A stretch of 22,307 nt of DNA from Chlamydia trachomatis. Its GTDB lineage: Bacteria; Chlamydiota; Chlamydiia; Chlamydiales; JAAKFR01. The DNA lies in assembly GCA_945861315.1 (NCBI GenBank), contig CAMAUB010000002.1, positions 1-22,307 of the forward strand, written 5' to 3'. Shown here in pieces: positions 8,642-15,950 of this stretch (its first letter is position 1; every line of letters starts with the position of its first letter). A program made the position numbers and the translations under genes. Under the pieces are notes generated by a model. It did not search any database and was not told where the DNA came from. It was given only the letters and a program-made list of their open reading frames with translations.

Positions 8642-10066
8642 ATGAAAAAAATTCTTCTTGGACTACTTTTTTTAACTCTTCCTCTCTCAGCTTTAGAGCC
8701 GTCGACAAGCGAATCGCATCTGCTCAAACAGATCTCAAAAGGATTTCGTCAGGTTGCTAAATCGGCTACACCAGCAGTTGTGTTTATTGAAACCCAAAGT
8801 GAAGAAAAAGTTGCACAACTACGTTCTCAAAAACGTGGTCCACACGAAAATCCCTTCGATCATTTCAATGATGACTTTTTTAGTAATTTTTTTGGCTTTC
8901 CCTACCAACAAGAGCGTCCCAAAACTCACAAAGAGAAAGCACGCGGTACAGGATTTTTAATCTCCTCCGATGGCTATATCGTTACAAACAACCATCTAAT
9001 TGATCACTGCCATAAAATCAGTATTGCACTCAATGATGGAAGAGTTAGAACTGCAGAGGTTGTTGGAGCAGATCCTAAAACTGATATTGCTCTTCTGAAA
9101 ATTGAAGGGGATAATCTCCCTTTTCTAACCTTTGGAAATTCTGATGAACTCGAAGTGGGCGATTGGCTTATCGCCATTGGAAACCCCTTTGGCCTTAATG
9201 CCTCTGTCACGGTTGGTGTTGTGAGTGCAAAAGGACGCAACGACCTTCAGATAGCAGACTTTGAAGACTTTATTCAAACTGATGCTGCGATTAATCCAGG
9301 TAACTCTGGAGGGCCCGCCCTGACTGTTGAAGGAAAAGTCATTGGCGTTAATACAGCGATTGCTAGTGCCTCTGGAGGGCACATGGGAATTGGTTTCGCC
9401 ATTCCAAGTAACATGGTAAAGCATGTCGTTGACCAACTAATGGACCAAGGAACAGTCACCCGCGGCTTTCTTGGAGTCTCTCTACAAAAAATTGATGACA
9501 ACCTAGCTAGTTACTATGGCATCGATTCAAATAGTGGTGTTTTTGTTACGGAGGTTGTCAAAGACTCTCCTGCCGACAAAGCAGGCATTAAGCAAGAAGA
9601 TGTGATTATTGGATACAATAAGTGCACAGTTGACAATCTCAATACATTCCGCAATGCAATTTCTATGATGTCACCTGGCTCGCAAGTGATTTTGAAAGTG
9701 AAACGAGATGGAAAGATCAAAGATATTCCAGTCACCATTTCGGCAGTTCCAGGAGAATTTATCGGCCCTAATGCACCCCTTCAACAGCTAGGTCTTACAG
9801 TGAAACCACTAACTGCTGAGCTTGCATCAAAAATTGGAACCACTCTTCAATCTGGAGTTGTTATCTCTGCTGTAGATCCAGAAAGTCCAGCTCAAATCGC
9901 AGGCATTCGCCCCGGATCTGTTATTGTAGCTGTCAACAGAAAGTCTATAGATAGCATTGAAGAGTTTAATACAGCGATTAACAGTGCTGCAAAAGATGGA
10001 CAAGTCCTGCTTAAAGTTGTTGAAGGAGACTCTGTGCGATTTATTGCACTCCACTTTGAACATTAG
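8642..10066 (+). CDS. htrA: Periplasmic serine protease/chaperone HtrA (DegP family)
   Basis: 474 residues, similar to chlamydial HtrA and E. coli DegP. The signal peptide (MKKILLGLLFLTLPLSA) is cleaved after about residue 17. The trypsin-like domain has the triad His118 (TNNHLID), Asp148 (KTDIALLKI) and Ser222 (NPGNSGGPA). Residues 70-86 (FDHFNDDFFSNFFG) form the phenylalanine-rich LA loop. Two PDZ domains follow at about 270-360 (RGFLGVSLQ start) and 385-470. The protein should act in the periplasm on misfolded envelope proteins. GGAGG at 8630-8634 lies 7 bases before the ATG, the best Shine-Dalgarno in this half of the window. It follows the M20 gene by 36 bases and could be cotranscribed with it or have its own promoter. 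Confidence 0.96.
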   Translation: MKKILLGLLFLTLPLSALEPSTSESHLLKQISKGFRQVAKSATPAVVFIETQSEEKVAQLRSQKRGPHENPFDHFNDDFFSNFFGFPYQQERPKTHKEKARGTGFLISSDGYIVTNNHLIDHCHKISIALNDGRVRTAEVVGADPKTDIALLKIEGDNLPFLTFGNSDELEVGDWLIAIGNPFGLNASVTVGVVSAKGRNDLQIADFEDFIQTDAAINPGNSGGPALTVEGKVIGVNTAIASASGGHMGIGFAIPSNMVKHVVDQLMDQGTVTRGFLGVSLQKIDDNLASYYGIDSNSGVFVTEVVKDSPADKAGIKQEDVIIGYNKCTVDNLNTFRNAISMMSPGSQVILKVKRDGKIKDIPVTISAVPGEFIGPNAPLQQLGLTVKPLTAELASKIGTTLQSGVVISAVDPESPAQIAGIRPGSVIVAVNRKSIDSIEEFNTAINSAAKDGQVLLKVVEGDSVRFIALHFEH

Positions 10067-10087
10067 CCTTCTTGCGTATTAGAAGGC
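10066..10087. terminator. Short hairpin between convergent htrA and the coiled-coil gene
   Basis: GCCTTCT (10066-10072) and AGAAGGC (10081-10087) form a perfect 7-bp stem with an 8-base loop. The stem overlaps the last base of the htrA stop and the last codons and stop of the opposing gene. No U-run follows on either side, so it is not a canonical intrinsic terminator. Its position between two gene ends suggests a bidirectional 3'-end structure. Confidence 0.4.
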
Positions 10088-10447
10088 AACATCGTACTGA
10101 TCAGTTAGCTCAGTGAGATAGGCTAAAATCGTATCGTGCACATCTTGAGCACGATTGGCGCATGAAGGGATTGTGTTAATAATATTTGCCAATATTTCTC
10201 GTTGTTGAGTTAGAAAAGAAAGATACTCTGGTTTTGGAGGCCGTTTTTTCAGTTCACTTCTCTCTTTTGAACGCTCAACCAAATTTTCAATTCGATTGAT
10301 TTCTTTTATTGCAATCATGTAACGCAACTCTAAGACACGCTCTTGTGCTAAAGCCAATTCCGTATTTGCGCTGTCCAGCTGATGTTTAAGATCCTCAATG
10401 GAAGTAGCTTTTGCAAAAAGCGTCAGAATTAATAATATAACCAGCAT
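10079..10447 (-). CDS. Small secreted coiled-coil protein, unknown function
   Basis: 122 residues. The N-terminus (MLVILLILTLFAKA) is a short hydrophobic signal sequence, probably cleaved after about residue 14. Residues about 17-75 are rich in Glu, Lys, Leu and Ile in heptad-like order (DLKHQLDSANTELALAQERV), which predicts a coiled coil. A short Pro-rich hinge (KKRPPKPEY) and a second helical part follow. One Cys is present (near residue 95). A strong Shine-Dalgarno (GGGAGG) precedes the ATG on the minus strand, so this is a real gene. I do not recognise a family. It converges on htrA and diverges from the AlbA_2 gene; a periplasmic or membrane-anchored role is likely from the signal sequence. 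Confidence 0.7.
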   Translation of the reverse strand: MLVILLILTLFAKATSIEDLKHQLDSANTELALAQERVLELRYMIAIKEINRIENLVERSKERSELKKRPPKPEYLSFLTQQREILANIINTIPSCANRAQDVHDTILAYLTELTDQYDVAF

Positions 10448-10571
10448 AGTTAACCTCCCTGTAACCTAACTTGGTTTAACAAAAAAAAAATTCGCAATCA
10501 AGCAAATTATTTAATAGACTCTTTCGTAGCTTTTATAGACCATATAAAAAAATTGTAAATAAGGCTACAAT

Positions 10572-12245
10572 ATGACGGCACTTCCCATTAATATTGATGA
10601 GTTACTAAGGGGACAGATTGTTGAATGGGAACGTCTTGAGTTCAAAAAAGGATGGAATCCTGAAGAAATCATTCACACCATTTGCGCTTTTGCAAACGAC
10701 ATCAACAATTGGGGTGGGGGCTATTTAATAGTAGGAATAGAGGAGGACAAAGGGCAACTGCTTTTTCCTCCAATCGGCTTATCAGCCAATAAAATTGACG
10801 CAATTCAAAAAGAACTAGTCAACTTGAGTTACAGGCTACGTCCCAACTATCATCCAATAGTTGCACCTGTCGTTTTTCAAGAAAAAATGATCTTGTTAAT
10901 CTGGTGTCCTGGTGGTCAAACAAGACCCTATCAAGCGCCTGATACATTAGGTAAGAATGCAGCTTATTCATATTTTATAAGGCGCAATTCTACAACTATA
11001 AAGAGTCAGACAAAAGATATTCAGCGACTTCATGAGATGGCAAATCAAGTGCCATTCGACGATCGAATCCGCCATCAAGCTGACCTGAAAGATCTACAGT
11101 TGGGTATTATTAAAGACTTCCTAAGAGACGTTAAAAGTGATCTTGTAACTGAATCTGACAAAATTCCTTTCGAACAACTCTGCCGACAAATGCAACTCAT
11201 TCAAGGCCCTGAGGAGTACCTGAAGCCATTGAACATTGGTTTAATGATGTTCAATAGTAATCCCGAACAATTTTTCCCTTACGCTCGAATTGAAATCGTT
11301 GATTTTCACGACGAAGTGGGTGATAGTTTTTCTGAAAAGATCTTTAAAGGACCTATCCATACTCAACTTAAAGAGGCTTTGAGATACCTTCAATCGATGT
11401 TTATCAAGGAAGAGATTCGCAAGAGACCTGATCGCGCTGAAGCTGATCGTTTTTACAACTATCCATACGTTGCACTAAAGGAGGCTTTAGCTAATGCAGT
11501 CTACCACAAAGACTATGCCCAAAGGGAACCGATCGAAATCAGCATCAAACCAGATCGGATAGAAATTCTGTCATTCCCAGGTCCCTTACCTCCCTTAAAG
11601 ATAGAAGATTTGAACAAGGGATCTGCTCGAGTTCGAACTTATAGAAATAGAAGAATAGGAGACTTTCTCAAAGAGCTTCATCTAACGGAAGGGCGTTGTA
11701 CTGGGGTGCCAAAAATTCATAAAGCTATGGAGGCAAATGGCTCACCTCCTGCTATTTTTGAAACCGACCTAGAATGCCACTACTTTCTCACTATCTTACC
11801 TATTCATCCCGAAGCAACAAGAAAAACAACAACTGCCAATCAAAATCTACTCATGGAGGAGCAAACACACCGGTATACCGGTGTGTCTGACGTCGAAACA
11901 CACCGGTATACGGGTGTGTCTGGCGTCGAAACACACCCGTATACCGGTGTGTTTCCAATTGAAACGCTCCCAAAAGCCCTGCAGATATTGATTAATAATC
12001 TTAATCTACGCTCCAGTAAAAAAGACTTACGTTCAGCGATTCAAAAACTTTGTGCATGGAAGCCATTAACGGCGCAGCAATTAGTAGAGATCCTGAAAAA
12101 AAAGGATAAAAAACACTTTGTCAGGGGCCATCTTACGCCAATGGTTAAAGAAGGGATGCTAAAATACTTATTTCCCGAAGATGAAGACTCTCCTAATCAA
12201 GCATATATCTGTGAAAAAGGAGATGGTGATGAAGGCTCTAAATAA
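10572..12245 (+). CDS. AlbA_2 (Schlafen-like)/RecG-type ATP-binding transcriptional regulator-like protein
   Basis: 557 residues. The N-terminal part (about 10-150) is an AlbA_2 domain with EFKKG at 23-27 and the INNWGGGYLIVGIEE segment (45-58). A linker follows, then a HATPase_c_4 domain with the N-box EALANAVYHKDY at 304-315 and the FPGPLPP segment. This architecture is widespread and often misannotated as 'RecG helicase', but no helicase motifs are present. Residues 432-464 are three in-frame 11-residue repeats (THRYTGVSDVE-like), each starting with a 22-bp DNA palindrome. Residues about 480-545 look like a winged helix. Proposed role: DNA- or RNA-binding regulator; in some genomes the family sits in defence islands, but nothing here proves that. 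AAGG at 10561-10564 precedes the ATG by 7 bases. Confidence 0.82.
   Translation: MTALPINIDELLRGQIVEWERLEFKKGWNPEEIIHTICAFANDINNWGGGYLIVGIEEDKGQLLFPPIGLSANKIDAIQKELVNLSYRLRPNYHPIVAPVVFQEKMILLIWCPGGQTRPYQAPDTLGKNAAYSYFIRRNSTTIKSQTKDIQRLHEMANQVPFDDRIRHQADLKDLQLGIIKDFLRDVKSDLVTESDKIPFEQLCRQMQLIQGPEEYLKPLNIGLMMFNSNPEQFFPYARIEIVDFHDEVGDSFSEKIFKGPIHTQLKEALRYLQSMFIKEEIRKRPDRAEADRFYNYPYVALKEALANAVYHKDYAQREPIEISIKPDRIEILSFPGPLPPLKIEDLNKGSARVRTYRNRRIGDFLKELHLTEGRCTGVPKIHKAMEANGSPPAIFETDLECHYFLTILPIHPEATRKTTTANQNLLMEEQTHRYTGVSDVETHRYTGVSGVETHPYTGVFPIETLPKALQILINNLNLRSSKKDLRSAIQKLCAWKPLTAQQLVEILKKKDKKHFVRGHLTPMVKEGMLKYLFPEDEDSPNQAYICEKGDGDEGSK
11865..11952. repeat. Three 22-bp palindromes at 33-bp spacing inside the AlbA_2 gene
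   Basis: The palindromes occupy 11865-11886, 11898-11919 and 11931-11952, separated by 11-bp spacers (CTGACGTCGAA, CTGGCGTCGAA). The first is perfect, with half-site ACACACCGGTA. The second and third each carry one change and are exact reverse complements of each other. All lie in the same codon phase and encode THRYTGV, THRYTGV and THPYTGV, in the linker between the ATPase domain and the winged helix. Confidence 0.95.
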
Positions 12246-12289
12246 ACTGATACTGCACATTCTTCAAAAGAAAGAAAGGATTTATAATC

Positions 12290-12451
12290 TTGAACACTGT
12301 CAATATTCGATCTGAAATACATCGAATTGTTTCTTTAATGAGTCCTTTAGATGACTTGGAACAAGATCATATCCGTTTTGTTCTCGATTGGATCGAATCC
12401 GGCAGTGAGATTTTCCGGATAGAAAAGCCAGCAACCCCAAATACGCATTTA
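12290..12451 (+). pseudogene. 5' fragment of a NUDIX hydrolase gene, cut off by the IS insertion
   Basis: A TTG start at 12290 is preceded by AAAGAAAGGA (12271-12280), a good Shine-Dalgarno at 9 bases. The 54 codons read NTVNIRSEIHRIVSL...DWIESGSEIFRIEKPATPNTHL and then run into the IS end (TAC TAA, stop at 12455-12457). The ERIEKPATP-like ending followed by VSYFV at the start of the downstream piece (14695) is the ordinary N-terminal layout of a NUDIX protein family. Joining 12451 to 14698 restores a single frame of about 190 codons. The fragment alone lacks the NUDIX box and should be inactive. It starts 44 bases after the AlbA_2 stop and may have been in the same operon. Confidence 0.85.
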
Positions 12452-12480
12452 TACTAATTGCAAGAAATAAGTTCATAAAA

Positions 12481-12583
12481 TCATGCCAGACCGTGCAGTA
12501 GATTTGATCAAGCATTTCGAAGCTCATATTATTAAATATGAGCGAGAAAGGGTTGTTCAAAGATGCTGTGCGAGATGGCATGA
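12481..12583. repeat. 103-bp palindromic element inserted in the IS left inverted repeat
   Basis: TCATGCCA (12481-12488) pairs with TGGCATGA (12576-12583). The arms remain about 70% complementary to a perfect 8-bp apex stem, GCTCATAT (12522-12529) with ATATGAGC (12536-12543). It separates AAATAAGTT from CCCAAGTTCAACG, which are contiguous apart from two bases at the IS right end. A duplicated GT may flank the insert, but its exact edges are uncertain by several bases. The sequence is unrelated to the two other palindromic elements in the window. Confidence 0.7.
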
Positions 12584-12660
12584 ATTTGTCAACCCAAGTT
12601 CAACGGCTTTCTCTATGGGAATGTAAAAAAGTTAGGACAATTTAACACTACAACTTGAAT

Positions 12661-14514
12661 TCACACGATCGTTTTACGAGCTTGCAAAATCTGCGTTGAT
12701 AGGCCAAGAGCATGATAGATTTCTCGTTGCTGTCCTTCCGCCTGGGTAGTACTGCGATAATACAGAGTTCGACCATCTTTCATCTTTGCGCTCATTGTCA
12801 CCCTGGTTCGAGATCTTAATGTGTTGCGTATTGTCTCCCAATGGTGATGGATGCCTCTTGTTTTCAGCTGGTACAGGCACTGTTGCAATAAGTGATAGGC
12901 CATGACCGTAATCCAAAGATGGCCATCTACTCGACTTTCTTTCTGATGATAAACTGGACGAAGTCCAAGAGATGATTTCATAAATCGAAAGGCGTCTTCG
13001 ATTCTTCGCAACGTATTGTACAGTTGCCACAGTTCTTTTGCTTCGAAATGGACTAAATTGGTTCTCAGAAAGTAGCTCCCAGTAAGTTTATCTGTAAGCT
13101 TTTCTGGAATAGGGTGCCATTCAATAGCTGTGGCGGTTTTGCCATCCTCTGATGCGGTCACCGCAATTTCATAGCATCCTGCGATTTTTTTGTGTTTTTC
13201 TTTTAATCGTCCGACACGCTCTATAATCTTGACGTATTTCTTTCTCCCTTTCGGTTTTAAAAGGCCGGCTGCCAGTTTTGTCAAATCTTCTTCAAAACGG
13301 ATCTGAAAGGATTGTTTCATTTGTGTAGCAACGGCAATCTTTGCCTCAGATTCGCAATACAGCCATTTCTCATCACTTTCAGGAGGACTTTTGATCAGAG
13401 CGGCTTTTACTTGATCCAAGGCATCTTCTACAGCGATCAACTCCCCTTCAAGTTCCAGCGTTGGAGCATGTTGCCGTGCGGATACAATATATGAATATCC
13501 ATTTTGTCTCAGCCAGGCTAGATTTTCTTCTGACGAAATCCCAGCGTCTAGCACGATCGTTGGTTTGAGTAGATCGTTATGCGCACTCAATTTCTGAATC
13601 ATTTCTTGGAGAGTTTGTGGTTCAGTAGCATTTCCAGGTAGCATGGAGGTTCTCAGTAAAAAACCCTCTTCATTTATGACAAGTCCCATGGTAATGAGCT
13701 TGCAATCGCGGCGCTTTTCTTTGGACACCCCAAAACACGCCTTTTTATTAGCTTTAGCCTGACCCTCCATGTACACATTTGTTAAATCATAAAGAGCAAT
13801 GGTTGACCTATATCCATGAAATTTCTGCTCAATTTTTTCAAAATGACATTCCAAATCATATTTGTTTTTGTATAATAGATCGCTAATTTTATACATTTTA
13901 TTAAGCGAGGATTGCTTGAAATCATAATTTAAAAGCTCTCCAAGACCGCTCTCATCGCATAACCAAGTATAGGTAGCTCGCTCACTTGCAGGATTGACTG
14001 CTCTTGCAATCACAGATCCCATAGCTGTCGCTGTTTCTGTCTCAGATAAACCAAGTTTTTTGAGCTGTTTAGGAAGCTCTAGCTGTTCAGCCATCTGTAA
14101 CATCAAATGTTCTGCTCCTACAGATCGAGGCTCTGACGTGGCAATCGAATGCACGTCAATGTCCACAAATTCCTGAGGGATTGCCTTGTTGTCATTGGAT
14201 AGAGGTTGCTTCACAGAGAGTTGTTTTACTAACTGCGAAGCATAGTGTTGGGCATACCGCTCGATTTTTTCTGGACATGTCATGAGTGATTGAATGCCTT
14301 TGAGGATCTCTTCAGTGCGATTTGCAAGTAGCTTGCGCTCTTCATCATTCACGTCGAGATGAGCTCCGAGGTTCAAGAGGATGCGTTGTCTAGGTCCTCT
14401 TTCGGTGCGCACAGACTCAATCAGTTGAAAGTTGTAATAGACGGCTTTTGTCTTCGGATTAACAAGGCGTGTTTTTCTGATAAACATGGCCGCTATTGTT
14501 GCCAAGGCTTCCAT
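12661..14514 (-). CDS. IS4-superfamily (IS1634-like) transposase
   Basis: 617 residues and apparently intact. The N-terminus (FIRKTR...YYNFQLIESVRTERGPRQRILLNLG) is typical of IS1634-like transposases, many of which start at a Met equivalent to residue 10 here (14485-14487); either start is possible. The DDE catalytic residues are probably Asp243 (YDLTNVYMEG), Asp323 (IVLDAGISSEENL) and Glu506 in YNTLRRIEDAFRFMK, an IS4-type YREK-like signature. A large beta-strand insertion lies between the second Asp and the Glu, as in the family. No frameshift or internal stop is present, so the element may still be active unless the interrupted left TIR prevents it. There is no obvious Shine-Dalgarno. The gene runs opposite to the disrupted NUDIX gene. 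Confidence 0.93.
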   Translation of the reverse strand: MEALATIAAMFIRKTRLVNPKTKAVYYNFQLIESVRTERGPRQRILLNLGAHLDVNDEERKLLANRTEEILKGIQSLMTCPEKIERYAQHYASQLVKQLSVKQPLSNDNKAIPQEFVDIDVHSIATSEPRSVGAEHLMLQMAEQLELPKQLKKLGLSETETATAMGSVIARAVNPASERATYTWLCDESGLGELLNYDFKQSSLNKMYKISDLLYKNKYDLECHFEKIEQKFHGYRSTIALYDLTNVYMEGQAKANKKACFGVSKEKRRDCKLITMGLVINEEGFLLRTSMLPGNATEPQTLQEMIQKLSAHNDLLKPTIVLDAGISSEENLAWLRQNGYSYIVSARQHAPTLELEGELIAVEDALDQVKAALIKSPPESDEKWLYCESEAKIAVATQMKQSFQIRFEEDLTKLAAGLLKPKGRKKYVKIIERVGRLKEKHKKIAGCYEIAVTASEDGKTATAIEWHPIPEKLTDKLTGSYFLRTNLVHFEAKELWQLYNTLRRIEDAFRFMKSSLGLRPVYHQKESRVDGHLWITVMAYHLLQQCLYQLKTRGIHHHWETIRNTLRSRTRVTMSAKMKDGRTLYYRSTTQAEGQQREIYHALGLSTQILQARKTIV

Positions 14515-14694
14515 TTTTTGTCAATATAATATCTTTGTTTTTATATTTTTTAGACACTACACGGATATCAAAAACGCGGATCGTTGATAATCAGAGATTT
14601 ATAAATTAATTTTCTGCTGCCTCACAACTGTTCTCTCTCTCTATGATGCTACGAGAGCGTTGAACTTGGGTCAACTTATTTTTTTCAATTAGTA

Positions 14695-15108
14695 TTAGTT
14701 TCGTATTTTGTCATTGTCTCTGAAATGGATCAGGTTTTGTTAGTGGATCATAAAAAGGCCGAATTATGGCTTCCACCTGGAGGTCATGTTGATCCAGGAG
14801 AAAATCCAAAAGAAACAGTCAGACGAGAAGCGAAAGAAGAGCTTGGAATGGATGTCGAATTTATATTTGATGAGCCAATTTTGCTGACGGTAACCAAAAC
14901 GGTCGGGAATGTTGCTAAACACACAGACGTGTCTTTATGGTATCTTCTCAAAGGAGATCCTCATCGAACTATGGATTACGACCGTAGTGAGTTTCATCAA
15001 ATCTGCTGGTTTAGGATCGATAACATTGCGTTCGAAAAATCAGACCCTCATATGAGACGATTTATTGATAAAATGCTAATTTTAAAACAGAGGTCCATAA
15101 TCGAATGA
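14695..15108 (+). pseudogene. 3' part of the disrupted NUDIX hydrolase gene, holding the complete NUDIX box
   Basis: The frame is open from the duplicated TTA at 14695 and reads VSYFVIVSEMDQVLLVDHKKAELWLPPGGH. The NUDIX box is complete: GHVDPGENPKETVRREAKEELGM, fitting GX5EX7REUXEEXGU. The catalytic Glu and Mg-binding residues are intact. An internal ATG at 14725 could give a 127-residue protein that begins at the second beta strand of the fold and lacks about 64 N-terminal residues. Whether it is expressed or folds is unknown. A weak outward promoter is conceivable from the IS end (TTGGGT, 18 bases, TAGTAT at 14666-14695). NUDIX enzymes hydrolyse nucleoside diphosphate derivatives; the substrate is unknown. 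The stop overlaps the next gene by 4 bases (ATGA). Confidence 0.8.
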
Positions 15109-15683
15109 GAGTGCAAATTATTTATATTAATGGACCATCAAGCTCTGGCAAAACTACCCTTGCTAAGGCATTGCAGCAAGAGTTTGATCACCCATTTTTG
15201 CATATTGGGATCGATCGGGTTATTGGGATGATGCCGCAGAAACTAAATAATTGGGAAGGTGGCCTGGCTCCCTTAGGCTTCAGCTGGAAGCAATCTGTTG
15301 ATGAAACAGGTCATCCTATGCATGAAATCCAAACAGGCCCTTTTGCTAGAAAAATGGTTCAGACATTAATGGAAATTGTCTTAACGATGACAAGGTTGGG
15401 ACATTATGTCATCATAGATGATCTCTCTTTCGGAAAGAGTCAAGTGGATTTATGGAGAGAAGTTTTGAAAGATTATAAAGTGTTATGGATTGGAATTACA
15501 GCGCCTCTAAGTATTTTAGAAGCTAGAGAGCGCGCACGGAGCAATCGAATTCATGGGTCGACACGTGCCCAATATTCTCAAGTCCACAAAGATATCATCT
15601 ATGATCTTGAATTTGATACAAGCAAAGATTCAGTAAATACAATGGTGAAAAGAATCAAGGAGTTACATGACTGTAAGCGATGA
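15105..15683 (+). CDS. Chloramphenicol phosphotransferase-like P-loop kinase
   Basis: 192 residues, matching the roughly 180-200 residues of the CPT-like family. The Walker A motif is GPSSSGKTT (10-18) close to the N-terminus. An HIGIDRVIGMMP segment (near 36-47) corresponds to the family's conserved HxxxDxxxxxMP stretch. VIIDDL (near 103-108) is the Walker B-like strand with the catalytic acid region, and RERARSNRIHGSTRAQ supplies the lid arginines. Known CPT proteins phosphorylate the 3'-hydroxyl of chloramphenicol, but many homologues have unknown small-molecule substrates, so a resistance role is not implied. The ATG overlaps the NUDIX stop (ATGA), which shows that the two were translationally coupled. 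Since the IS insertion, expression must come from the truncated NUDIX reading frame, from the IS end, or not at all. Confidence 0.85.
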   Translation: MRVQIIYINGPSSSGKTTLAKALQQEFDHPFLHIGIDRVIGMMPQKLNNWEGGLAPLGFSWKQSVDETGHPMHEIQTGPFARKMVQTLMEIVLTMTRLGHYVIIDDLSFGKSQVDLWREVLKDYKVLWIGITAPLSILEARERARSNRIHGSTRAQYSQVHKDIIYDLEFDTSKDSVNTMVKRIKELHDCKR

Positions 15684-15827
15684 CGCCTGGTTTCAAAAAA
15701 CAGGCAGGCAAAAAATTATCATTTAAATTTACCCCCGCCAACAAAAATAACGCGTTACCACTGAGGTTAGTATTCACATATTTGATTATACACTTGATCC
15801 ACATCTTCGTTTTCTAGAAATGAAATC

Positions 15828-15950
15828 ATATAGAGGCAATTGCAAAACTCGAGCTAAGTTGCTCAAAACCAGCCAGATAAATTTTTTCGTAAAAATACAC
15901 AAGTGCTTATGGTTAAGGACTTAGCTCGAGTTTTGCAATTGCCTCTATAT
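15828..15950. repeat. Perfect 32-bp inverted repeat with 59-bp spacer, overlapping the 3' end of the DUF1857-like gene
   Basis: The left arm 15828-15859 (ATATAGAGGCAATTGCAAAA...) is the exact reverse complement of the right arm 15919-15950. Similarity continues weakly outside the arms (TGAAA) and into the spacer, so the whole 123 bp can fold as one hairpin. The right arm encodes the last 11 residues (NIEAIAKLELS) of the minus-strand gene ending at 15913, and the stop lies in the spacer. A relic of the right arm occurs at 108-128. This is either a dispersed palindromic element that supplied a new C-terminus or an unusually large terminator hairpin. Confidence 0.85.

Larger units (their letters stand above)
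12452..14694. mobile_element. IS4-superfamily (IS1634-like) insertion sequence, 2243 bp including a nested palindromic insert
   Basis: The terminal inverted repeats begin TACTAATTG at the left (12452) and end CAATTAGTA at the right (14694). They match in 20 of 22 bases up to AAATAAGTT. TTA flanks both ends (12449-12451 and 14695-14697), a 3-bp target duplication that is consistent with the reconstructed NUDIX frame. At the right end the TIR continues directly into GACCCAAGTTCAACG. At the left end the matching CCCAAGTTCAACG lies about 115 bp further in (12592-12604), because a palindromic element has been inserted between the two halves. One transposase gene fills the interior, on the minus strand. 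Confidence 0.85.

Noticed and set aside
11865..11952. CRISPR-like array of spaced repeats
   Set aside because: The repeats are full palindromes, the spacers are only 11 bp and nearly identical, the whole is in frame in a gene, and no cas genes are present.
10572..12245. RecG helicase
   Set aside because: The match is to the AlbA_2/HATPase_c_4 proteins often mislabelled RecG; there are no Walker A or helicase motifs.
12283..12288. Perfect TATAAT just before the NUDIX TTG start
   Set aside because: There is no acceptable -35, and it sits between the Shine-Dalgarno and the start codon, so the start would lie inside the gene.
12300..12581. 93-codon minus-strand frame
   Set aside because: It crosses the NUDIX 5' fragment, the IS end and the nested hairpin, three pieces of different origin, so it cannot be an old gene.
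12483..12626. 47-codon plus-strand frame beginning MPDRAVDL
   Set aside because: It covers the nested hairpin and IS end; there is no Shine-Dalgarno and its content follows from the palindrome.
15686..15712. Hairpin GCCTG...CAGGC after the kinase gene
   Set aside because: The stem is about 5-7 bp with a bulge and is followed by A-rich sequence rather than Ts on the plus strand.
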